Source: Blastomyces gilchristii SLH14081 (taxonomy: Eukaryota; Ascomycota; Eurotiomycetes; Onygenales; Ajellomycetaceae). From it: a stretch of 54,325 bases of DNA. The notes beneath the pieces are model-generated. The model made no database searches, had not been told where the DNA came from, and saw only the letters and a program-made list of their open reading frames with translations. Positions 24,121 to 33,479 of this stretch are shown piece by piece. The stretch spans positions 1,594,738-1,649,062 of the forward strand of contig NW_003101673.1 of NCBI RefSeq assembly GCF_000003855.2, read 5' to 3'. The stretch's first letter is position 1. Each line of letters begins with the position of its first letter. The position numbers and the translations under genes were made by a program.

Positions 24121-25590
24121 CTATTTATATTTAGCTGAAGAATTGAAGTTTGAAGATTTAGATAGTTGAGAGTTTCTTCTTTTTAAGCTTGTAGTTATAA
24201 GTCTACTGACTTGACTCTTCTGTTCAGTTCTAGATTGACTTTGAGCTTCATCTTTTCTCCAGTTCTTTTGAGTTCTAGGAGCAAATATACATTCTTTTGA
24301 ACTAGAGACATGTTTTTCTTTGTAATTAGAGCACTTAAGCAGAGTGTGTTGACATATTTCATCTCTTTTTAAGCATGTTTCATATTTATGCTCACTAGTT
24401 TTATGATCTCTGACACAGAATGCACATTTTGAGTCTCTAAAATATGAGATTATAAAGTGTTCATATCTTTGACAGTTTGAATACTGTATTTGAGCTTTGA
24501 GATTCATTCTTGAGTCTTTGTATTCATGAACTCTCATTTTCAAATCTGTTACTCTTACTTCAGAGATCTTTCACTGTTCAAGTGTTTTTATATATACTAG
24601 AACAGAGGCATTTCTCCTGCTTTGTCTGAACTTAATTGAATTTAGTTATACAGGCTTCTTTCTCAGTTGAATAGAGTTATATTCTTTCAATTTATTTTTG
24701 AGAAGTAGTATTTCTTCTTCACAGTCAAAAATTTCAACTGAAATATTATAAAGAATGAATTTGTCTCACTTTTCATCTCTTTCAGATAGAATTATTGTAT
24801 TTAGCAAAGATTCTACTGCTGACTTTCAGAGATTCTCATTCTGAATAAGAAATTCAGCACTGAATTCAGACATTATAGTCAGAATAATGAAGTTTTCAAA
24901 GAATGATGACTCAATTGAAGCTATAACTAGTTTTTAAACTTCAATATCAGTCATTAACTGAGAGAAGAACTGCTGATTAATTTCATTTCTGATTCTGAAA
25001 ATGAGATTTGAGTTTAGCTTGTTTCTTTGCAGAATGTTCTGCTTTGAGACTTTAAGAATAAATCTTCTATTTCTGAAGATTTGAAAGTTTTTCTCTTTTT
25101 ACATTTTCTTTTTCACTTTTCTATGAATGAAGACATGAGCAGTATTCTTCTCAGTTTTCTCAGGATTCTGAGTAGATTTTGAGACAGCAGGTTCAGAGAC
25201 AGCAGATTCAGCTGCTTAAGTATATGTTTTCTTCTAATTCAAAGAAGAAGAAGAAGTAGAAAAAAAGAAAGAAGAAGAGTAAGATGAAGAGTCAGTGATT
25301 GTACTAGGAATTTTCAATGTTTTTTAAACTGTGTTTGAGATTCTAAGTTTGAACTTGATCATCTTCTATAGTTATCTAGTCTGAGTATGAAGAATTAATA
25401 CAACTTCTTCATTTATCTCACTCAGATACTGCTTTTCAAGAATCTTACTTACTTTTTCAAGTTTCTGTATTTCAAGAACTTGTTATTTCTCTATTTCTTC
25501 TTTCTTTCTTCTCTTCAGAATTTCAATCTCAGAAATAGTATTTGAGAAAGCATCTTTTTCCACATCAACTGAGTGTATTTTTGAACTCAT
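24121..25590 (-). pseudogene. LINE-B ORF1 remnant with zinc knuckles
   Basis: From ATG 25590 (MSSKIHSVDVEKDAF) the frame runs 490 codons to a stop at 24121 with no frameshift. Early residues form a charged coiled coil (EIEILKRRKKEEIEK). The C-terminal third has Cys/His knuckles: YSNCQRYEHFI, then CAFCVRDHKTSEHKYETC, then CSNYKEKHVSSSKEC, matching tandem CCHC fingers of Tad/I-like ORF1 proteins with one or two Cys changed to Tyr. ORF1 proteins bind the element RNA. A gap of about 165 bp separates it from ORF2. Confidence 0.85.
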
Positions 25591-27264
25591 TGTTTTCACT
25601 CAATGAAAAGTTGATCAGACTGTTTCAATTGAGATATTTCTAAGTCTGTTTTCAATTGAAAAGTTGATCAGACTGTTTCAAAAGAAGAATAAAAGACTTT
25701 TATGTATAAAACATCTGATTTTTTTCATACTAGTTCAGTAACTAGGTTAGATTTTTGAAGAGAATCTAATAAACTAAAATTGATTTTTAAGATAAATTAA
25801 TAAAATCTTTACAATCTCTTTCTTAACATACAGTGAGAAAAAGTATGATATCAATTGATAATAAATCAGATAATATAACAGTTTTTGAGAGAAAAACTGA
25901 CAAAAAATAAATCAATTTTTTGCAGAGAAATTGATTAAAACTATTCAATTTTATTCTAAATCATTCAATTCTTCTCACACAACAAGTATACAACTCAAAT
26001 CAGTTAATAAAGAGTATAAAAAAGAATTAAGTATTAATGAAAGCTCTTCAGTCACTGAAAAAGTAATTCTTATTTAAAAGAATATGAAATTATAACAGAA
26101 AATAACTCTGTTTTTAATTCTTTATAAGAATATTGTATAAAACTCAGAGAAAAACATCTTACTTTTTTAAGAGAAGTAAAAAACTATTTCTAAGATCTTT
26201 TTTTTTTTGCATTAACTGCTGCAGAAGAATGAGATAGAAACTGCTAAGATATGCACTATTATATACTCTTTATCAAGACTTTCTCTCTTCAGAGTCTTGA
26301 TATTATAGAGAATATAAGTCTGTTTCTATATAATAATATAAATATTGTCAGTGAGATGTAGAGAAACTGGTTATTTATATCTTAAAATAGAAGACTTTGT
26401 CAATGATTATATTAATATAGAGTTAATTCTCAAATTCAATAGAAATCTAGTGTTGCTGTTCTCAATCTCTTACAGAATCTATTGAATATTGAGATATTAA
26501 AACTAGATTTAATATATCTCACTGTGCAGAAATCAAAGGCTCAGTCAGATCTTGAAGTATACTGATTTTATAGTTATTAATGTGCTGTTGACTTGTTGTT
26601 CACTGATTATGTATTGAATGCTGTTGCTGAGGTATCTTTTTGTATCATTCTGTCAGAGATGAGCCAGATTAAGAGGGGTAGTACAAGGGTGAGACTTGGT
26701 GTTGAAGTCTAGATACACTGATGACAGACTGTGAAGATTGCACTTCAGAAGAGTCTGTTGATTATATGCTTGATATTATCACTGAGGTATCTTTTTGTAT
26801 TTTTCTGCCGGGGATGGGCCAGATTGAGAAGGGTGATATGAGGGTGAGACTTGGCATTGGTGTTTTGAAACATCAAAGATGGACAGGGTTTTCGCGGAGG
26901 TCGCTCCTTGGATATCTTCACAACCACAGGTCAGGGATCTTCCAAAATCGAGAAGATTGGTGCATATGACTAGGTCACTTCACCTTACAATTTGTATGGC
27001 ACTCTGGCCCAGGGTTGTGGTGTGGTAGGGAAGAACAGGGGATAATCCCACACAGGAGTTTCGAACAACGTCCGGTTCATGTTTGGCTGGATAACTCCAC
27101 CACCACACAGGGTATGCGGTCGGCGAAGGGGTCAGAATGCTCGTATGATCGAGGGCTTTTCGATGGATCTATCGGCGGGTTCTTATTCGAAAAATCGAGC
27201 GAGTTCGTGGTGAAGCAGTTGAGTTAGTCAGACAAGTTCTAACATAAGATTATAATCAAGATTG
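25591..27264 (-). promoter_or_regulatory. LINE-B 5' leader (inferred), partly unmutated
   Basis: Next to ORF1, a GAAAAGTTGATCAGACTG motif occurs twice (about 25610 and 25658). An AT-rich stretch follows to about 26560, then two imperfect 155-bp repeats, then a GC-richer block to about 27235 with intact CG, CC and GG. I see no credible long frame; short frames such as 26721-26969 overlap on both strands. One plus-strand stretch (SSKIEKIGAYD at about 26930-26965) looks protein-like, so a captured gene fragment remains possible. LINE 5' UTRs hold internal promoters, sometimes in tandem monomers. Its status as LINE leader rests on the TSD at 27265-27277. Confidence 0.55.
26603..26860. repeat. Two imperfect tandem units, period 155 bp
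   Basis: TGAGGTATCTTTTTGTAT at 26628 recurs at 26783, and the following 75 bases align (ATGAGCCAGATTAAGAGGGG against ATGGGCCAGATTGAGAAGGG). The outer unit is less mutated. Differences are mainly G/A and C/T. Confidence 0.8.
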
Positions 27265-27505
27265 ATAAACTAGTCATGACTCTGAAGAAATTTCTCAACA
27301 TCTGAAGTCATCATAATGCAGATAATAAAAGAAAAATAATCAGAAAATTACTACTAAGCTGATAAGTTCAGATAATAATTTTTAATAACACTAACTTTCT
27401 AATTTGAAGAAAATCATGTGAAAATAATTATATATTAGTACTCTGATTTTATAACTCTTATCTGATAACTTCTGTAAATAATTACTTTGTATATGTATAT
27501 CTCTG

Positions 27506-29290
27506 AATCTTTCTCTTCAATCAATTAAAAATCCTGAATTTCAAACACTTCTTCAAATATTTAATTCAAATCTTTATATTTCATATTGATTCTATCTTCA
27601 GTTCAATCTTGAGATATACTACAAAGTTAATATATAATATCTAGAATCAGAGTTGAAGAATCATTGAAGAGTATCTCTCACAGTGAATGCATGAACTAGT
27701 ATAAATAATCTTGCATTCATGAGAGTTATATGATATTATATTGATGAGAACTGAACTTATTAAGAGACATTAATTGAATTTGAATTATTGATCAGTAGTT
27801 ATACTGAGAATTATATGACAGAGATATTAATAACTGTGATTAAAAATGACTATTAAGATATTAGTCTCAGTCTTCTTACAATTATAACTGATAATGCTGT
27901 GAATAACTATATTATAGTGAACAGCTTGAAGTAAAAATTGACTTTGTATTTCTGAAATGATAAACAAGGTCATATTCTCTGCATTGCTCATGTGATTCAA
28001 CTTGTGATATAAACACTGATAAAGAATCTTAACATTGAGATAAAGAATAATGAGATGACTGATTCTTAAGATGAGAATGAGATAAAAGTAATTACTCAAG
28101 TAACTTTTGTATTCACTTTATAAAAGATAATATTTTTTAACAATACTTTTTAATATTGCTTTTTCATAATGCTTTTTAATAACACTACTGTTAATTTTGA
28201 ATAGATTGACTAATAATTTAAATATCATAGATTTGAAACATTGCTAATATAATTTATATCTTCTCTAAATAATAATAATGATTTCATGATATTTAATAAA
28301 TAAACAAATCAGTCACATCACTGAATATGATACAGAATGTTAAAACATAGTGAAGTTCAATATATAAGATAACTATTCAGACTCTTCAATTATATTAGAC
28401 AATTGATTATTAAGTGCAATACTCTGATTGAGAAAAGATTCAGATATTAAAACTTTCTGATATAAAGTGAACTTAGTTGAAATATGTGATTAATTTACTG
28501 TTTCAGTTTTATAAGATAATAAAGACAGTCTCAATCACTTGTACATCAATGCTGCAGTCAGTCTGATAAGTGTATGACAGTTTATTTACTTATCTTAAGA
28601 AGCAGTTGAATCACTTAAAAAGAAATTCAGTCTGAGATAATGCTATAGTGCAGACTATTATTACTGTAAGAGATAAACTGGTATATTACTACAGCAAAAC
28701 TGAATAATCTTTTACAGAGTACTATGCTATAGCAGCTCTACTAGATTTCTTCTATTGAGTTAATATCTACACTTCTCAAGATTGAATAGAGAAGAAATAA
28801 GACTTGTATATTAAATTAATCTGAGACTACTACAATATTAACTATTAGAGATTTGAATGAGCAGATGTTAGAGATATGAAGACAGTGAAATATAATTCTC
28901 TAGTAAGTAATAATCTTTGATAATACTTCATATCACATAGAACTATAATACTAACTTTGAAACAGAACTTGCATACATTGATTATAACTGAAAATCAGGT
29001 AAAACTACATATTTATAAAACTGAATTTAATCACTATCTTTAAGATAATTTAACAAATTTACACATCAAATCAATTCTAGAGTTATGAAAAATTGTTGAG
29101 AGTACATATTCAACTATTGCACTGATGATATATAATATTCTAACAATTTCATTGACAGAGATGAGAATGAAGTGAAAGTTCAACTCAAGCTGAGATATTT
29201 ATCACTATTATCAGAGACAATTACAAGGAGAAATAATCAAGAAACTCATGATTGTAAAACATGAAATTATCAGATAGTTTAATACCTCTG
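27506..29290 (+). pseudogene. hAT transposase remnant
   Basis: Once TGA is read as mutated Trp, hAT signatures appear in order: LSLQSIKNPEFQTLL near 27509; NAWTSINNLAFMRV near 27686; YYIDENWTYWETL near 27735; LLTITTDNAVNNYII near 27870 (around a catalytic Asp); CIAHVIQLVI near 27979. A mutated middle follows, then KLVYYYSKTE near 28676, YYAIAALLDFFY near 28722 and the C-terminal dimerisation domain NLTNLHIKSILELWKIVEST near 29048-29105, ending near 29290. N- and C-terminal halves lie in different frames, so there is an indel or an intron between about 28100 and 28670. The N-terminus before 27506 is unclear and may be split by LINE-B. The transposase would bind the TIRs and excise the element. 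Confidence 0.85.
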
Positions 29291-29683
29291 ATCACAGTAT
29301 ATCAGAGAAGTGTAGTTTTTATGAGAAAGTGAAGAATAAACTTATACAAGAATGTATTTAGTTGTTTCATGAGTGTTATTAATAATCATTATCAAATTCT
29401 GATTATATAAGCAATCACTGAATGAACTGAATAAGACTGAATTTAATCTTCAGTCTCAGTCTTATTCTGATTTTGAAAGAATGATTATCTTTCACAGTTT
29501 ATTCTGAGAAATTACTCTTATTTCACTGTTTTTGAATTAAATCTGGTCATTTTTCATGTCATTTGTCTCAGAAATGATTCATTTTCAGATTTTTTTGAGA
29601 CTTGATCCTGGTGAAACTCACGTCAAGAAATGTATGAGACTAGATTAAATGAGACTAAATGTGAAAATTTATAATCCCTGACG
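29291..29683 (+). other. hAT right subterminal region
   Basis: AT-rich non-coding sequence between the end of the transposase and the right TIR. The last 100 bp keep some CG and CC (CCTGGTGAAACTCACGTCA near 29608). No gene is visible. Confidence 0.6.
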
Positions 29684-29692
29684 GTCAGTCTA
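29684..29692 (+). repeat. hAT right terminal inverted repeat
   Basis: GTCAGTCTA, inverse of the left end, followed by TSD ATCTTATT at 29693-29700. Confidence 0.85.
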
Positions 29693-29700
29693 ATCTTATT

Positions 29701-30201
29701 GCAGTTTCACATAGCTTATTACTTTCATACAGATAATTTCATTTCATCTGAATCAGTTTTCAACCACTCTATAATATTATTCAGATATATCATAGAAAGA
29801 TCTGATTGATAAATATAAGAATCTCACTTCTATACAAGATCAGTAGATTACTCTTTCTTAATAGTGAGATACTGCTGAGATATCACTCTGACTATTCTCA
29901 CTCATGAAATGAGAGAAGAGTATTCACTTATTATCTATATAGAATAGCTAGATGCTGGCTTCTTATCAAAGAAGTCAGTGATTTGTTTTTCTTCTACTGA
30001 AATATATACAAGAGTTACTGCATTTCTTATACAATCTTCTTAGTATACTAAGTATCATATCTGTGATATTCTTATAATAACTCTGTAGCTCACAAGCTCA
30101 CTATTCAAGCAAGATAGTCAAGCTCACTTATACAGCTTCTCAAACAACTACTTCTACATAATGCCGCTGACTAGTCACTGCTTCGGCTGTGTCATGTTAT
30201 A
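29701..30201 (+). repeat. Gypsy-1 copy 1 3' LTR, remaining 501 bp
   Basis: It aligns over its full length with 49621-50135 and joins to 16235-16266 once the hAT and one TSD are removed. It ends GTTATA (from GTTACA). Confidence 0.88.
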
Positions 30202-30514
30202 CTATGTCTTATAGTAAGATATTATCTCTTCTGCTGATTAATTTAACAGCATCTGATTCTTTCTCTATGTCTCTCATTACTGCTATAACACTGTTTTCTC
30301 TCTTAATTAACACAGTGATGTATAACTCTGTGTGATTATTCAGAGTGAATCTCAGAGAGAGCTTAATTCTGAAAACAGTAGCTTAAAAGAGTTCAATCTG
30401 TAGTTCTTCGCGCATAGTATATCTGAACTCTGCTCAGAATGCTACTGAGTTGAGTCTGTAGAGTTTCATGATTTCTTTATCTTCTCTCTGTGAGAAGACT
30501 TCAGTGTGATCTCT
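30202..30514 (-). mobile_element. Gypsy-1 copy 3 relic, inverted
   Basis: This stretch is the reverse complement of copy 1 positions about 15310-15620 (part of the third coding region), with mainly C/T and G/A differences. It sits between the 3' LTR of copy 1 and the 5' LTR of copy 2. The relic continues after copy 2 at 50136-50165, which aligns with the reverse of 15285-15315. It is therefore the common target into which copies 1 and 2 and Gypsy-2b inserted, and the oldest layer in the window. The last five bases (30510-30514, TCTCT) are the TSD of copy 2. Confidence 0.82.
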
Positions 30515-31059
30515 TGTCACGCTCCTGGCCGCGTCAAGACCCTGTTGTGATTCCACATGACTCATTACTTTCTTGCGGATGATTTCATTCATTCTGCAGA
30601 CTGTTTGAACTGGTTTTCAATCACTCTATGATATTATTCAGATATATTATAGAAAGATCTGATTAATGAATATGAAAACTCTGCTTCTATATAAGATTAG
30701 CAGATTACTCTTTCATAACAGTAAAATGCTGCTGAGGTATTACTTTAGCTATTCTTACTCATGAAATAAGAGAAGAGTATTCACTTATTATCTAATATAG
30801 AATAGCTGAATGCTGACTTCTTATTAAAGAAGCCAGTGATTTGTTTTTCTTCTACTGACATATATATAAGAGTTACTATATTTCTTATATAATCTTCTTA
30901 GTATACTAAGTACTGTATCTGTGATATTCTCATAATAACTCTGTAGTCTATAAGCTCACTATTTAAGCAAGATATTTAAGCTCACTTATACAGCTTCTTA
31001 AATAACTATCTCTATATAATACTGCTAACTAGTCATCACTTCAGTTCTATTATATTATA
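30515..31059 (+). repeat. Gypsy-1 copy 2 5' LTR (545 bp)
   Basis: It starts TGTCACGCTC and ends ATTATA (from GTTACA). The left end is fixed by the TSD and by transition-only alignment with the other LTRs. It is the least mutated LTR at its left edge. Confidence 0.88.
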
Positions 31060-31452
31060 ATTTAAATCACTTAATCTGATTATAAGTTTGAATTAGTCAA
31101 GCTTTAATAGACTGATATAGTTTTATACACTTACACTGAAATCAATCTGATCTCACTCTCTGAAGAAAACTTCACATTATTCTCTAGAGTATGTACATCT
31201 CTATTCTGACAGAAATCTGAGATTTCTGAATCTGCTGTATATTTTAATATAAGCTTTTTAATCACTCTGTTATCACTGCAGCCTCTATACATCTACATCT
31301 ATTATAAAGATAGAGAGATTAAGATCAGAGATTCTCTAAAATATATAAGAAATATATTATCTGAATTTCATAGCTTTATCTATATTCTTGAACAGAAATT
31401 CTGTCTTAATCTAAGTCAGTTTAATACTTATAAGATATAAGTAATATACACT
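31060..31452 (+). pseudogene. Gypsy-1 copy 2 gag, N-terminal part
   Basis: It aligns with 3849-4235 of copy 1, with the same IYIYYKDREIKIRDSL block (31302-31350). It stops at the Gypsy-2a insertion and continues at 40464. The TSD CACT of Gypsy-2a is at 31449-31452. Confidence 0.75.
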
Positions 31453-31619
31453 TGTGATTCGGAAGAACGTACGACCGTCGGATAATAACACGGCCGCTTC
31501 CGAACTTGCTTACAAACATAAAGAGGCCATAGCAGCCACTAATTAATTTAGCATATAATATATAAGAAGCCAGCATACACCTGTAATCATATGCTGACTC
31601 AAGCAATGTTTGAATCATA
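31453..31619 (+). repeat. Gypsy-2a 5' LTR (167 bp)
   Basis: It contains a NotI-like GCGGCC-type core (CACGGCCGCTTCCG) and a TATA-like run (ATATAATATATAAG near 31552-31565). It differs from the 3' LTR by roughly two dozen transitions and about one transversion. Confidence 0.92.
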
Positions 31620-32031
31620 TCTGATAGCATGTCTAAAAACTGGTGAGAAGTGCAGGCTTCTTCAGAATGTGATAATTCTATCTATGAAGTGATTTATAGT
31701 TATCATATCAGTGTGATTCTAGAATGTCTCAAAAGATAGTGTATGAAGAGTAGTGAGTGAAAGAGCATCTGATTGATGCTGCTTTGCTTGTTAAGGGAAA
31801 ACTTCACACTCAGACAAATGCCATGTACACAAACAGATGAGATGTAAGAAAGAGAGATGAAAGTGATAAACTAGATTCAAAGAAAACTGCTCTTCATCTA
31901 AAGAGATAAAAAGAAGAGAGAGTGATTATCACTGAAGTTGTACAATGATAACAGAAATCATATAATGATATAGTGATAATAATACAGTGATATAATGATA
32001 GATATTGTATAATTAATGAGAAATCACTGAA

Positions 32032-33340
32032 ATGAATATCTCTTCTAGTCAATATGAACAACACTCTTCTCTGCTACTTGAACTGAAAGATATGCAGAAT
32101 CTCTTAGAGAATTTACTTGAAGCAGTAAGAAAAATGACTGAAATCACTGAATCAGAATTGAAGCTCTGTATGCATACAAGAATTCTAAACAAGATTGAGA
32201 CCTTGTGTACGTAGTGACAGGCTGAGACAGAAGTTAAATAACAATTAATATTCACTGTGAATCAAGCATTCACTATGAAGAGCTTCACTGACACAATTAT
32301 TATCATCAATAAAAATAGAGAAAATCAGATCTTAGGCCTGCAGCAGGAGATTGAATGTTTACACAGATAGGTGACTATATCAAATCTGAAGATCTTATCA
32401 TGATCATTCATAATCTCTTCAGAAGTGTACATATTATTGAAGACTGCTGTGCAGAATGAGAATCTGAGTATGAATTATATCAAGTTAAAAGATCTGTCAA
32501 AGCTATTAAGCTTCAATGATGACTGAAAAAATGATGCTGCAATCAGCTGGCTAAGTCAGATATGATTATATTATCAGATTGAATGTGAACTCACAGACAG
32601 ACAGTCAATGAAATTTCAACAAGTCTTAAGATCTGCTGCATTTCTACACAGAAAAGTGAAGTCATTATGAATAACTGATAAAAAGATGAATCTCACAGAC
32701 TTAAAGTAATATTCATTCTCATGAATATGAAATGAGTTTTTCAAATAAATCTTGCACAACTTTGAGAAAGTGAATATATGAGATAAGTGTTACAAACACT
32801 TCACTGAGTGTAAACAAGTGAGTGATCTTACATCATACTTCACACACTTCAGCTTATACTATCTCATATTGAATGAAGAGCTTTCAACATCTTTCTATTT
32901 ACAGATCTTCATTCATGATCTTACACCTGAGTTGAGAGTGAAATGAAAATACTTAATCTTGTAATCAGGCACAGTGAAAGAAGTATACAATATTCTCATT
33001 GTATGAGAACAAGTGAGTCAATTATGATAGAAAATACTGCAATTGAGTATGTCTCAGTAGAGAATAAGTAATCAGACTTCTATAATACAAGCTATACACT
33101 CAGATATGATGAATCTAGATTTGAATATCATTGCTAAAGTACTGAATTCTCTGAAAAAGGAATTTTCTGAGTGAAAATCTTGATGTCATGAGTATTGAGC
33201 TTGCTTCAACTGTAGATGCTAAAATTATGATGAAAAAGATTGCACTTAGCATACACAGTCAAGAGAAGCAAGAGAGTTAAAAAACTAGCAGAATCAGTGA
33301 GCTTGAAGACATTTGCTGATATTCTATGAAAAGTCTTCAA
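32032..33340 (+). pseudogene. Gypsy-2a gag remnant
   Basis: ATG 32032 opens MNISSSQYEQHSSLLLELKD. The first 60 residues are a predicted coiled coil (DMQNLLENLLEAVRKM). One frame, broken by TGA/TAG/TAA, continues through FNDDWKNDAAISWLSQI near 32513 and YFTHFSLYYLILNEEL near 32838, a retrotransposon-gag-like capsid, to a knuckle at 33202-33243: C-x2-C-x4-Y-x4-C, with Tyr in the His position. In Gypsy-2b the same site (51950-51991) keeps the His but has Tyr for the Cys residues, so the ancestor was CCHC. Gag packages element RNA. Confidence 0.8.
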
Positions 33341-33479
33341 AGTGAAAGAGATATCTGTGTTAGATAACTCTCTGAATTCTGTGAATACAAAGAAGAAGCA
33401 GACTTCTGAATAGAGTGTAAGTGAGAATGATGAAGTGAACTCTCATCTCAATGTCTTAAGATCTGAAATATTAATATAT

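Larger units (their letters stand above)
19599..27264 (-). mobile_element. LINE-B, longest Tad-like LINE copy (about 7.7 kb)
   Basis: The (ATT)n block at 19599 is the reversed 3' tail. Then come 3' UTR hairpins, ORF2 (23956 down to 19993), ORF1 (25590 down to 24121) and a 1.67-kb leader. A perfect 13-bp match, ATAAACTAGTCAT, lies at 19586-19598 and 27265-27277; its length agrees with the 14-bp TSDs of LINE-C and the SINE, which places the 5' end at 27264. If that is right, this is a full-length copy inserted in the hAT. The body is RIP-mutated but the outermost 500 bp of the leader is not. If the match were chance, the 5' end would lie somewhere between 25.6 and 26.2 kb. Confidence 0.82.
16267..29692 (+). 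mobile_element. hAT-family DNA transposon, about 5.75 kb plus nested LINE-B
   Basis: Ends: TAGACTGAC at 16267-16275 and its inverse GTCAGTCTA at 29684-29692. A perfect 8-bp TSD ATCTTATT lies outside (16259-16266, 29693-29700), the length expected of hAT transposases. The flanks join into a continuous Gypsy-1 3' LTR. Inside are a second reading frame (18003-18767), LINE-B (19599-27264) and a transposase with hAT motifs (27506-29290). Net length without LINE-B is about 5747 bp, long but within the range of hAT elements. The interior is heavily RIP-mutated, so other copies probably existed in the genome. Confidence 0.9.
3593..30201 (+). mobile_element. Gypsy-1 copy 1, Ty3/gypsy chromovirus split by Copia and hAT
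   Basis: Pieces in order: right half of the 5' LTR (3593-3848), gag (3978-4844), Copia insert (4845-10545), protease/RT/RNase H/integrase/chromodomain (10546-14400), an unexplained coding region (about 15012-16030), the first 32 bp of the 3' LTR (16235-16266), hAT insert (16267-29692), and the rest of the 3' LTR (29701-30201). Removing inserts and one TSD each, and adding the missing LTR half, gives about 7.76 kb, close to the 7.80 kb computed for copy 2. The right flank at 30202 is an inverted Gypsy-1 relic (copy 3), so this copy inserted into an older copy of its own family. Its left TSD is outside the window. Confidence 0.88.

Noticed and set aside
26721..27227. Host gene surviving in the GC-richer block
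   Set aside because: The frames are short, overlap on both strands and show no domain, and the 13-bp TSD places the block inside LINE-B. A captured fragment cannot be excluded.
29701..30201. Solo Gypsy-1 LTR
   Set aside because: The hAT duplication ATCTTATT and the 32-bp LTR start at 16235-16266 show it is the second part of the copy 1 3' LTR.
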